Below are positions 24,101 through 35,800 of a DNA stretch of 64,000 nucleotides, piece by piece. Made by a program: the position numbers and the translations under genes. The notes under the pieces are model-generated. The model had not been told where the DNA came from, made no database searches, and was given only the letters and a program-made list of their open reading frames with translations. The first letter of the stretch is position 1, and the number at the start of each line of letters is the position of its first letter. The DNA is from Trileptium ribeirensis (Eukaryota > Nematoda > Enoplea > Enoplida > Thoracostomopsidae), in contig JASANE010028973.1 of the NCBI GenBank assembly GCA_030248225.1, forward strand, positions 23,681 through 87,680. Direction: 5' to 3'.

Positions 24101-24790
24101 ACCCAATGTCGTGTGTATTTATGTGTTTGTTTTCTATGCTACATGGTCCGATTTGGATGCTGTAAAATATTTGATCCTCTGTCGCATTCTGAAGATGACT
24201 TTTGAACCCGTATGTTGCGGAATTAAAAACATTGCTGTTGTGTAAATTTTGTTATATCGAACAAAGAGCTTGGAAAAATGCAGTGTCACAATTTTTTAAC
24301 GAAATCACTGTTTATAATTGAATTTCAGGAAAATTACTACAATTAGCAACTCAATGTCGATAACGAAGCGGCAGGGTGCGAAAACAAATTAAGATATGTG
24401 TAGATATATGACGTCTGACTTTCTATTGCTCTTGTATATAAATATATATGGTATGTTTTTGTTCATATACATATATATTTCAAATAATACAGCTTGTATA
24501 TTTAAAATATGTTTCAAATCATATGCTGCAAAAGATTGAATCTTTGCTTTCAGATATGCATCTTGACCTATTTAAAATCCGGCCAAAGTAACGATTGGTG
24601 GCGGTGTAAAAGTAATGCTGGCTATTCCAATCCCGATATGCTAGACTGTATTTATTTAGACTAAGCTTATTTGAGTCTACGACTAAAGTGGTGGAGCTAC
24701 CGCCCCCGAACGTTTCAATTCTCGACCGCCGGTTTGAATAGTTAGGGTATTAATGATACAGTATTCTTCCGTAATGGTATTTTTTCCATT
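18170..24790. other. intergenic stretch, no gene recognised
   Basis: Only short frames are present. The frame 18982-19191 (69 codons) has an ordinary-looking amino-acid mix but matches nothing I know. 19320-19790 is rich in GTTCG/TCGTTCG words, as is 39420-39780. 21916-21952 is an inverted repeat (GAAGAAT-C-run ... G-run-ATTCTTC). A dispersed-family copy lies at 21990-22110. Confidence 0.45.
21990..22110 (+). repeat. dispersed repeat with CTCGATATACTAAGCC core
   Basis: CTCGATATACTAAGCCTAAG starts at 22060. The preceding GGCCCAAGT and ACAGGC(C/T)ATG(T/C)CGT(T/C) blocks also occur in the copy at 29150-29330. A third copy is inverted at 54240-54380. Confidence 0.6.
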
Positions 24791-24799
24791 TTATTTGTA

Positions 24800-25580
24800 T
24801 ATATCAAGGAGTAACCGGAATTCCGGTTCCTGTATGGTTTTTGTCCTTTCCCGGAACCGTAACCGGAACATGATTTTCGCAAGAACCGGAAATTTTATTT
24901 GAAATGTTCCACATTTTTTGCTTCATCTGTGGTCCAAACATATGTAATATATATACAATGTTCAAGTTCCAATACAACCAAACAAAAGAAAAAATTAACT
25001 CAGCAACGCCAAGTGAAACTTAAGCAGGGCACAGTAGGAATTTTTCGTCTTAACCTGCAGCAGTGTGTAAACAAAACAAAGCCAGGTCGATGCTTGTTGC
25101 AGCTATTTTACACATTCAGAAGTCTGCGGGGTATGTTCGAATTAAACCGTCCAACTCTGTAACAGAGTATCGATTACGTAGAAGTACCTAGCGTAAGCTT
25201 AGCTAACATAAATTGCTTCAAGAACCAGCCAGTGTGCTTGTAAACTTTGTAAACCAGTGTACATTAACGTGAAGCAACCTTATCTGCAACGCAGCCAGAA
25301 ACTACTTTCTTGGCAATGACCTGTATTTTTATTGAAACTGTGCGAGCAGTATCACACTTATTTATAGCATTCTGATTAGAAAGTTATCATCATTAGCATC
25401 TAACTGACGGGCACTGTTTGCACAACGTTAGCCTAAACAGTGTCTCTGACCACTGATCCGAAAATTACCTTCTCTTTGAACCATAAACCAATGATTTCAA
25501 GTTTCCTACAGAACAACATGTAACCAACGTATGTGTAGTAAAGAGAGGCGACTGGAGACAGAGTGAAAGTGTTTATTCTA
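24800..25580 (+). repeat. second copy of the repeat interrupted at 15449
   Basis: Blocks shared with 14250-15446 and 17050-17090 include a CCGGTTCCGGTT-type start, GTGGTC(C/T)(A/G)AACATA, GATTTCAAGTTTCCTAC and GTATGTGTAGTAAAG. At 25541-25550 it shows the site without the 1.6-kb element. A shorter CCGGTTC-rich piece follows at 25848-25895. Confidence 0.6.
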
Positions 25581-25599
25581 CGCTCCATGAGTTGTAATC

Positions 25600-27128
25600 A
25601 CATTCATTTTGACGCAGTACACTCAAGGGTGTAATAGTGCAAGGCATTTTTTGCTCTTGGTGTGCAAAAATCGACATATTAATCGATAAATAAACATTAT
25701 TAGCTTGTTCAGTCTTTTTCAAGTTTGAGAAAGACAATAATGGCTTTAAGTTTAATGTAAAAGTTATTTTCAATACATTTCAAATACGCTATACCTTCAT
25801 TTCTCCCTTCATCTGTTTTACTATATATAAGTTTCGAAGACCAGGTTTCCGGTTCTGGTTTAAATGGACGGTTCCGGTAAATTTCGATTCCGGTTATTCC
25901 CTGGTATATATAGATATATATATATTTTGAACCTTAACAGTGTTTCATATAGTGCGTGGAATGGTTATTATTGTCGCCCATGGGCCGTGATGTCCATCGT
26001 TAAAAATTTTCAAAATAGACTTGACACATCTTTACATTCAATATGGTCTCTCGTTTTTTTCGCACGTACTCCTGTTTTCTATACTCCTGGTATGATGACA
26101 TAGAGATGGGATTGCAACGAGTCAATTACTCGATTTCGCAGCAACGGAGTGATTTTGTTTGGGCTTCGCTCGGTGTGACACGTTTTTCGTACGGTGACGA
26201 CGTCTGTGTTCAAAGCCAGCTGTCGAATACTGCCAATGGCGCAGATTACTTCTGAGGTTTGAAGGGGGCGAGATGTTTGGCGCAGTATTTAAATTGGGAT
26301 TGTGAGCATAGTATCCATGGATCGAGGTGTTTTGGTCCCAGATTACCAAATGTATGGGTGGCGACGTATATCTTTCATACCACAGGATCTACGCCTATGG
26401 GCACATTGAACTGCTGCCCTGGCCATAGGTCATATCTGAATGACGCGTTAGTCCATGCTGATTTAACTTCACTAATATATATAAGTTTTATGCACCTGAG
26501 TAGCATGATTAAATACAATATGGAAGTAATGCTGGAAAAAGAATTTAAATTTTTGAGGTATACGCGATAACTTTTCAAATGACACTTGGCACGTTAGCCC
26601 CATATTATTTCGCTGCGGCGTTTGATAAATTTGAAATAGTTATTTTTGTGATTGCCGCAATGTCCTGATTGGAATTTACAGCCGAAGAACCGTTTTTATA
26701 TTCATAAATTCATTAGCAGCTCCTATGTCAATTTCGTTATCCCCGGAGAGCCAAGAACAAAGAAACACGGCGTCAGAACATTTATGTGGAACTGTGTTGC
26801 AATATGTTTTATGCGATCACCGGAACACTTATTAATATTAGTAGGTATTTGGTGTTTTGTTATTTTCGTTAGTATTTCGACACTGATTATTCCATTCCTT
26901 TGCGGTCTGTGTTCAATATATATTTATAATATAATGATGTATAAATAATTATCCAGATTTAAATTGTGTAAATGTCAAGTTTCACTCACGTACAGGATCA
27001 TGTGTAGCTTCTGCATCTTGTTTGGCCGTATAAAGTTATGTTCTTCTACGTTTAAGCCTATCCTGTGGTACCCCCACTTTTATGGAGTGGATTGATGTGA
27101 TCCTTAGATTTTACTTAATCTCACGAAC
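25600..27128. other. intergenic stretch
   Basis: Short frames only. None is recognised. Confidence 0.4.
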
Positions 27129-27134
27129 ACAGTG

Positions 27135-27794
27135 GGGTTCTTTTCCTTTATCCCCCCCAGCCGGAATTTCGTCAATTTTTAAGATACAGGCAAGATTTTG
27201 GTACCAATCGATTCAGCTCGATATGCCGGTTCAGAAAATACCAATTTTACCCACATCCCTGACAAAAATTTTTTTTCGAATTTTTGGGGTCCCAATGGTC
27301 CCCCCTTGGGAACCCAAAAAATTTTTTCTTCCGAACTTGGTCATGTTGGGTACCGTTCGACTCGGCTTAATGAGGGAAATCTAATGATGCGTATTTTATT
27401 GAAATCTGTGGAGGCGTTCAAGAGTTATGGCCGAAAACTGTCAGTAAAAACAACATTCCACGCAACCAATTATTAATAATTTTAATAAAATTATTAATCA
27501 AATTTAATAAAGCGACAATGTCTTCCTGGATGGCGTCGAATCATTAGATTTCCCTCATTAAGCCGAGTCGAACGTTACCCAACATGACCAAGTTCGGAAG
27601 AAAAAATTTTTTGGGTTCCCAAGGGGGGACCATTGGGACCCCAAAAATTCGAAAAAAAATTTTTTGTCAGGGATATGGGTAAAATTGGTATTTTCTGAAC
27701 CGGCATATCGAGCTGAATCGATTGGTACCAAAATCTTGCCTGTATCTTCAAAATTGACGAAATTCCGGCTGGGGGGGATAAAGGAAAAGAACCC
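27135..27794. mobile_element. 660-bp foldback element with ~254-bp inverted arms
   Basis: The left arm 27135-27388 and right arm 27540-27794 are near-perfect inverted copies beginning GGGTTCTTTTCCTTTATCCC. They are joined by a ~150-bp AT-rich spacer containing TTATTAATAATTTTAATAAA-like sequence. ACAGTG flanks both ends (27129-27134 and 27795-27800), a 6-bp target duplication. No transposase is encoded; the frames in the arms mirror each other. The high arm identity suggests recent insertion or conversion between arms. Confidence 0.9.
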
Positions 27795-27800
27795 ACAGTG

Positions 27801-30800
27801 GTTTAAGACGTAATTCTTACATCTGGCTATATTCCTTCCGCTTGCTTCAGGGGCCATGCGAAAATATTCATTAACAGATCTATCTACGCTGTTTGAGATC
27901 TACTGCGACATGGCTTCGTATAGTTCTTCACCGACTCTGCTTAACTGTGACGATAGATGCCAAATTAGTGGGTTGTTGAAACAGACGCTTTGAAGGCAAT
28001 AATAAGCCTATTACAAAATTTAATAAGCTGGACCTGGTGTGTTACTGACGAATAATAGTGGCATCGTTTGTACTTGAATTGATAGGAATATAATGAATGT
28101 TGTACGTACTACGATTTTATTACTTTTTTGGTGTGTAATTGTATATATATATTAGTTACCTAATATTTAAGTTTTGTGTATGCCTTTAAAAGCGGTTATA
28201 TATAATTTAAGCAAGGGGGAGGTGAAGTTGAGGAGTACGTTATTGGTGGTTTACGAACGCGTCACACAAGTAGACTAGATTTATGTAGCCAAAACATCAA
28301 ATGTAAACACTAATAAAGCGTTGACGTTCACTTGGATGTTTTCGGGTGGAACAGGTCCATGTTTTTGATAATCACAATCTCAATCTCAATATTGGCAGTT
28401 GTGTGATATGAAAGACTAGGAATTTTAATTGCAAGAAATATACATATATAATTGATGTTTGGTGCTATTTTTCTACTTATCGTAAATAACATAACTGCCG
28501 TAGACTTTAATTTGTAACTATCAGCTGTCGAGTATTTTATGGATTAAAAACGGTACGGTGCCCTGAACGACAAGTGCTTTTTTGTAGCACAAATCTAAGT
28601 CCGAAATTGGCACCATCATGTGTCTATCATCTAGAAATTATTTTGAAATGTAGTTTAGTTAACACGTATCGTATGGTATATTCTCCTATCTAATGATGAT
28701 GTGCATATGACAAGTGTCCAAGGCTCATCGATTAGGAGTGGGGATGGTTGTGGTGGGTTCTTACAAATTTAAAAATTGCTTATATTTTGATAGTTTGTGT
28801 AATACTTTGCTGATAATTGCAAAAATTTTCAACTTCCGGGTGTAAGTGGATCTTAGGAGGTAAGGCTGGGCTCCTCCGTATGGACACTTATGTCAATTAT
28901 TATATGTAATGATATATATCTACTTTTATATATGAGGCGGAAAAGTGACATAATAACATGGCAAGATCTACTCATCAGTTGGCCAATATCATCCTTAGTC
29001 GCCTTGCAGCATATTTCCTAGCTCTTGAAAAAAGCAACGACATTTCCCGTTACATTTGCATATAAACTGAAAGTGGCGAAAATATTTATTTTTTTGCGAA
29101 AGACGCCGTGGCCTTGAAAAACAAATTTGACCATTTGAGTAGGTACAGGCTGTCATGCTGTTTACCCAAAAGAGCCCAAGTCAAGTTGATGGGCAAGCTA
29201 TATACAGGCTATGCCGTCCTCGATATACTAAGCCTTAGCCTTTAAGTTAAGGCCTTTATATGAAGCATATACTAACTCAGGGAGCTGCCTCCTCCAACCC
29301 CCCGCACTAAGCCGTTCTTTTTAAGACATAGATGTACACCCCTCAGCTTACTCAAATAATGTTTTCTCATCGTTATTGTATAAATCCGCTTTTGTTTGTA
29401 TTCTCAATAGGCTTTGCCTCCGTTGGTACCAGCTACTGTCGATATGTAAATACTTTATGATAATATATATACTAACGAATAATATTACAACATTGTATAT
29501 TGCATTCACTCTTTGTTTTGGCGGAGTTGAGTAAAATTTTATTTGGGTTTATCCCATGAGTTGTTTCTTTCGGAGCTCCGATGTTTTAGGAGCTTGATCA
29601 TCCTTGAGTGAACTAGACATTCGCACTATCCATTAAGTGGCAGTTGAGATATATCTTAAAGGCAGGCCTGATGAGCGATTTAAAATTTACCATTTTCTTT
29701 GTGTACGGAGAATTTTTGGTTCGTCGCTAAGTCACCCGCCGCATTATAACAGTGTAAATTTTCTATCTGCTGCTGCAACGCGGTGTTGCTCGCCATGCGT
29801 CGGGAGCTTAAAAGCCTTGATTAAACGACACAAATTAGGACGCGGTTTACATATTAGGTCTAATATTTTGTTTGGTAGGATGCGGTTTCATCTAAAATAG
29901 TTATGCGTATAAGAGTGGCGATGAGTGATCAGGATTGAGGCCTCCACAACCGTGGGGCCAGTTATATGTGTACTCTTCGTGATATATGTACGTGGGTGTG
30001 TCGTGCGTGTTTTAAGCTCCTGGTGGGTGCCTGTAATTAACGTATAGTTCATACTAGCTGAGGTACTCGCCCCCACCCGAGGGTGGAGAAGCTTCGCGGC
30101 ATAGTAGCCTGCCAAATTTATTCGTTTACTTATATATCTGAGTTTTGCTGAGCTTGTATTGAAGGTTCGGACTCACTTAGCTTAATAGACAATTTTCATC
30201 AGGGTTCATTCAGAGGAAGGGAATAACTGGCTATAATCTGTAATCAAGCCGTAATAGTTCTCATCATTGTGAACCAATGCCCGGCTTTCGTTCAGGCGAT
30301 AGTATAGGGTGCGCGATTAAATGTTTTCGTCAGCTCATGCTGATGATTGCGTGAAGGTTACGTTTACGGTTGCCAGTAGATAACTCAAATGGTATGCTAG
30401 AAGCTAATTAAAAACGGTTGCATAGCGGTGGAATAGAACATTGTCCTCCTGTTGAATACCTTTGGAATAGAACACGATCCTCCTGCTGAAGGACTGCGCT
30501 AATTTAGACATCCAAAAGTGCACCACTTAACTCAGTACATAAGTTAATACATAGTTAGCTAACCCTCCTGGGGGTTTAAAAATATGCAATCTCTGTTGCG
30601 CTTTGCTGACTCAGAATATATATGGATTGGGGTGTGTCAATACTTTTGACAGTGTTCAAAGACAAACATTAAGACTAAAATTATACGCAGAATAAAAAAC
30701 CCTCTGTTCTTATAGATTTGAGATGTCTGCCATCCATTAGTTCGTTGCGTACACCTGGTTTCTTTTGTCAAATCAGTTCGTAAAAACAGTGAACGCGAAC

Positions 30801-31800
30801 AAATGATTTTCCCTTTGTGTGCGTACATGATTTCGTATGCAGCAACGTGTATGCACTGTTCGCAGTCACTATTTTGCGATTTAGCTGACCGCGTGCAAAC
30901 GCAGTTTACCAATTGCGGTTTTCTCGTATACCATAATACACAGATAGACCGCGAACACTGATATGCAATTCAGAATGTCATTTGAAAACCTTGGACAAAC
31001 GTGTGAAATGGACAAATGTGCGCAAACGCTAATTGCATTTGTACATCGCAGAGCCCATGTTCGCGTTCGCAAAAATGCGTAATACCAATTGCAAAAAAAT
31101 GTTAAGCGCCAATTTCTACGGAAATTAATTCGTGATTTTGACAAATGTACGCACCTAAAACGGGCTCACGCGTTATGCGTCGAATATTTGGCTGGTGCTA
31201 GTGGCAATGGCTGGTTTCGAAGTGAAATAGCCGGCCGGTAAAACAGTGGCCCGGCGACAGCGAATGAACGGCTGAATTCTAAGAGGGTTTTTCTTTTGGT
31301 ACGAGCGAATTTAATTTTCATAAATGCTGCTACAGCATTTGCTCAATTTGGATAATAAAGTTTTAGCTCAGCGTACAGTGCAACGCTAGAGTCGAACCTT
31401 ACGTCAACACAGACAATAGTACCTAGCGTTGGGAAACTGCTGCGGTAATCTTAGGCTCATAGCCGGCCGTTTCGGTGCCAACGGCCCGTGGGTAACAATT
31501 TCTTGTCGTTAACGGTCTCGAAAGTTGGTCAGCGGTGCGAGCTCGGTCGACCGCCCGTTTTTAGTTCACTTGCTACACAGCAGTAACCGGCAATCCATAA
31601 CGGCTGGCCACGGGTTTCACCGCCGTTCGCAGCACTCCTATATATAATTTATATTTCGCGTGTACTGTATGAAATTCGTATGAATCAGCATTAGAGCAGA
31701 GACGTGTAAAACTTTATTAAAGGTTGTGTTGTGAGAAACATCTCGAATGCCATGAAATGGGTCAACGTAGTGCTCGATATGATAGTTTGGGATTACAAGG
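27801..31800. other. intergenic stretch
   Basis: Apart from the dispersed repeat at 29150-29330, no feature was recognised. Frames at 29637-29900 and 30637-31144 match nothing known. Confidence 0.4.
29150..29330 (+). repeat. dispersed repeat with CTCGATATACTAAGCC core
   Basis: The core is at 29219-29235. It is followed by a GGCCTTTATATGAAGCATA block and a C-rich block ending near GCCGTTCTTTTT. Both are matched on the opposite strand at 54240-54380. Confidence 0.6.
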
Positions 31801-31805
31801 AATAT

Positions 31806-31875
31806 CGATTGAGTTACTCAGTGATTAGAGCATAGGCTTCTAAAGCCTAACGTCGTAGGTTCCTCGTGGGCCGAC
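31806..31875 (+). pseudogene. tRNA-like sequence (tRNA pseudogene or SINE head)
   Basis: The sequence has a D-arm-like ACTCAGTGATTAGAGC (A box), a perfect 5-bp anticodon stem TAGGC/GCCTA at 31833-31837 and 31845-31849 enclosing TTCTAAA, and a GTAGGTTC T-arm start that then degenerates. Read literally the anticodon is CTA. The sequence resembles Arg-tRNA-derived SINE heads. The T arm and acceptor stem do not close, so it is not a working tRNA. Confidence 0.45.
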
Positions 31876-31879
31876 ACGT

Positions 31880-32235
31880 GATATCGAAGGAGCTGGGCCG
31901 AAGTGTTGTAGATCCGGGCCAGGCCGACCTCGATTTCTTCCAACGTGCAGGGGCGTGCCGAACAATTTAGCTTTGTTCTCACCTCAGTCAAAGACTGATT
32001 AATTAGTACAGACACGATCCGATAATCTTGGATCGTTCGAAAAATTTCTTGTGCTCATTTCATATATGCGGTTTTTAATCGTACTATCGCCTGTATCCGT
32101 TATATTGAGCATGCCTGCACCCGGTTGCAAAATGGCTGGGCAGAAATGTTACAGCTCCGGGCGTGCCGAAAATTTGCAGCTCTATACTGGGCTGTGCCGA
32201 TCTCGATTTCCAACGGGACGGGCCGAAAAATGTTT
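31880..32235. repeat. GC-rich repeated blocks upstream of the adenylate kinase gene
   Basis: GGGCGTGCCGAA occurs at about 31949 and 32159. A CCGA(C/T)CTCGATTTC(T)TCCAAC block occurs near 31925 and 32198. These may be the body of the tRNA-like repeat at 31806, duplicated. Confidence 0.45.
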
Positions 32236-32652
32236 GGATCGTTTTTATCTCTAGTGGTTAGAAAACTTTAAAATTGTGTGGACGAGTGCTTGACCAACAG
32301 CTGTCTTTCAGCATCTTTGGAGTAAACTTTATCTCTTTATGTCTGCATGAACCAATGTATACGATAAGGCAAACAGCTATTCCTAATGTATCATATTATA
32401 TACAATCACGGTTAGTCGCAAAACAAAATTGGGATGTGTGCTTGAAAAATTTGGGAACGATTCGTGAATAGGCTCAAAATTTAGGAACGATTCGTTAATA
32501 GACTCATAAATTAATTTTTTGTGATGTAATCGGTCGCGATAAATCTGCTTTTACTTCTTAGCGTTACTGTAAAGTAAACAACCTTTGCTCAAACGTAGGA
32601 TTACTCTAAACTCAACGCATGTGATACTTAAAAGCAACTTGCCTCCTGGATT

Positions 32653-32839
32653 ATGTCTACTTCCGCTGTCAGTGCAGCCCGCTTGGCCAAACTTGCCCTC
32701 AAATCGCATCTCCGATTGTTGCTCATGGGTCCGCCTGGATCGGGCAAAGGCACCGTTGCCGAACGAATTGTTAAGGATTTCGGATTTGCGCACGTGTCGT
32801 GTGGTGATGTATTGCGGACGCATATGCGCGACGACACAG
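32653..32839 (+). CDS. AK3: adenylate kinase exon 1
   Basis: The ATG at 32653 gives MSTSAVSAARLAKLALKSHL and then the P-loop, the spacing expected for AK3/AK4, so this start is preferred. The donor is GTATGA. An acceptor-like TTTACTTCTTAG at 32550-32561 lies 91 bp upstream and may end a 5'-UTR intron or mark a trans-splice site. That is inference. Confidence 0.93.
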
Positions 32840-35800
32840 GTATGAATTGTTGATTTACCTGGAAAATGCTCATTTTTCGAAAGCTATGTTTTTACCAAAA
32901 TTTCTACGGCGGACATTATTGACCGACTTGTATTGGCGCGGACACTGTATATATATACAGTTCCGGACAAAAATAACATCGCTTTGCTCACGACGAATAG
33001 CAATATTAAACAGCTGCTGACTATTAGTCCAATAACCTACAAATCCTAGGGGTGTCGGAGAACAGATTTGTTGACGTACCAAGATCCGCCTCCGAAAATT
33101 TGGGATTGTCTTTCGGAGCCAGGTGTACTGGATCGTATCATGCTCGACTCTTTTATATGATGAGGGCTAGAAATGTCTTACCCTTTCCGAGAAGCCATCA
33201 TGGACTCTCGACATGATGGAATCTGTTATTCTTGATGATTAATTTATAAACATCGACCTCGTCAAATATGGGAATAATATTGCAAATCTGATTTAACTGA
33301 GGGAAGAAGGTGGGTGACAAAAGCATAGAAACGCAGCTCTAGGCCAGGTTTTGCATTGAACAAAAGCTTGAAGAGTATTCTTTATATGTGGCTAGAAATA
33401 CGACATGTTTTTCGCTGTAGAGACGTCTGTGATAGCTGTTTTTATAAAATTTTAATCTAAATTGTGTATTGATTTTCAGCGCTCGGTCAAGAAGCCAAAA
33501 AATATATTGCCGAGGGTCGGCTGGTACCCGACGATCTCATTTGCGACGTAATGGTCGACGAAATGAACCATCGAAATCTTCAAAACGTACTAGTCGACGG
33601 TTAGTTTTAGATGCCCGTTTGTGATTAACAGTTATAGCCAGGATGGATTTCGTTGCCGAAGCCGTCAAAGTCACAGTGGTTTTGTAAATTGAAAGGCGTT
33701 TTCTTCATAGATTCAGAGGAATACCAATATGACTCTTCGTTGGCTAGATGGATTGATATATGCGCGGTAGCTGTGCTAAAGTTTGTGGTGCTTGCGGTCT
33801 ACATCGGTCAGTTTTGGTCATTGTTGACTTAAAGGCAGCTGAACACAATTTAGTTTTCGATTCCCAGAGTATCGGTGGATTACAAGTTACAAACCTGTCG
33901 GCTGTCATGTTTGCGCTTCCAAATGGTTTTGTACAGCGTACCTGAAAAATGCGATCAGTGGCAAGGCTTTACCAGCCGTATGTTATATACCTCTTGATTT
34001 ATTTCAAAATTTACTTCAATAACAATATTAAGTAGTTTGCAGCGTCTGCCACAAACTGCAACTATATTTTCAAAAGTAGACGGGGTAAATTTTTTCGCAT
34101 TCCTCTTTCGAGCTTTTGAAATGAAGCACCGTAGCGACCGGAGAATCTTCAAAATGCGCATGTGTAATTGTGCGAACAGGGGGTCACTCAACATTTTATT
34201 TTACGTTATAACTCTTGTCACACTGGCTAGTCCAAAGTGCTGGCGGGGGCAGCATTTTCAGCTGCCCTCCGGCAAAACGGAGGTGCCTCCGGCAAGTATT
34301 CGGTTACCCCGGCTCAAAGCCCCCTGCTGAGAAAAATAAACGTCAAAACGCGACAAAATTCGGCAAAAAAATTGGCCCTCGGCAAAATCCGGAACCCTTC
34401 GGCAGGTGAGCCGGGGCCACTCGGCTCATGCGAGTCGGCTGTAATTTCCGAGGTTTGGACTAGCCAGGTCACAGGCATCGGGTTGAACCTGGGACGGAAT
34501 CATCTTTATGAGAACTAGATCATTGCTGTCTATTTCTGTTAATTTGCGTGTATTTTTTTCCTAGCAGCCGTTTTCAAGCCCAAGTTTAAAAAGTATACCC
34601 CGAAAAAAGAAATATTCTAAATTTTGACAAAATCATTTTCTTGCTTTGTTGGTGTTGAGCGATGAAATTATAGTTTTGTTTAACTCATTAAACACGTTGA
34701 TTTCAGTATTGCAACTTTAATTGTGTTTGCTATTAAACTTGCCGAACTGTACCCGGGCAAAATTTTGGCACCAAATCTAGTAGCAAAATTTTGCCACGTG
34801 GTTAATATGTAGACCCATGGAATTTGTAGAATTCGGTATGAAAGAATACGGTAACAATGCGCTTGATATTCCCCAAAAAAGGCAAAGGACTTAAGACCTC
34901 ATTAAATGACGTTTCTGTATTATTTTTCTTGACGTGTTTGAATTATAAGTTTCAAAGTTTTTCAGCTTTTGGGTCATACGGAGAAGATACAACGTAAGGA
35001 CTCCCCAGGGTTGGTGATGTTTGTTAAAAATAGCTGTAGCGCTGCCAATAATGTATTAGAGATGTATTATTTTGAGGGGTGCTATGGTAGCGCAACTTGG
35101 ATGCTTGAAATAGTCGCTGAGCGCACTCGTACCGTTTTCCTTCGTTGGACCAGTAACTAGTTATATATATTGGCTATAACGAGATGACATTTTAAATAAT
35201 ATATATCATAAGGTGCACTTCGAAATTTGCAACAGCTTTTCAATTTTCCTCCAAGCTAACAACATCTTTAATCTGATTAATCATTGTGTGTTTTCCGTTT
35301 TGCAAAATCGATCAAAATAAGTTGTCTAGTTTTTGTTGCAAGTGTTTTAGCAATATGTCGGATAGTTTTACCAGTAAAATAATGCGTAATTAAAACTCTA
35401 TTATCACACAAATTAACCTAGTAATAATGGTAGCTTGTCCTATCGCCAAGGCGGTGGATTCTGAGCAATGAACATGTAATTTAGCGAGACATGCAATTTA
35501 GCAAGATGTACACAGCTATATTGAACGTCCACTTATGTGCAAAATGAGCATAATATCAGCCATCTTGTTTGAATAGTTAAGGAGATATATTCACTTATTA
35601 CTCATCTAGGGAGGCACAATATTGCAGTACATAGAGGGTAGGTTGTTTCTCCACTAAATGAGACCAAAAACACACCTAGGTAGCTCATGCTGTTGCTGTG
35701 ATATTGCCATTTTTATTATTTTGAGCCCCAGTCGCCATTAAAAACCTCATTTTGATCTAACTCTGCAGCGTAAACAATGACAGTAGCAACAGAATATTTG

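Noticed and set aside
23913..24245. 110-codon frame
   Set aside because: Two overlapping frames of similar length and no motif; judged chance.
8668..30345. Other CTGATGA words (8672, 9885, 29668, 30341) as hammerhead cores
   Set aside because: None is followed by a stem and GAAA with a matching third stem; the one at 9885 is ArfGAP coding sequence.
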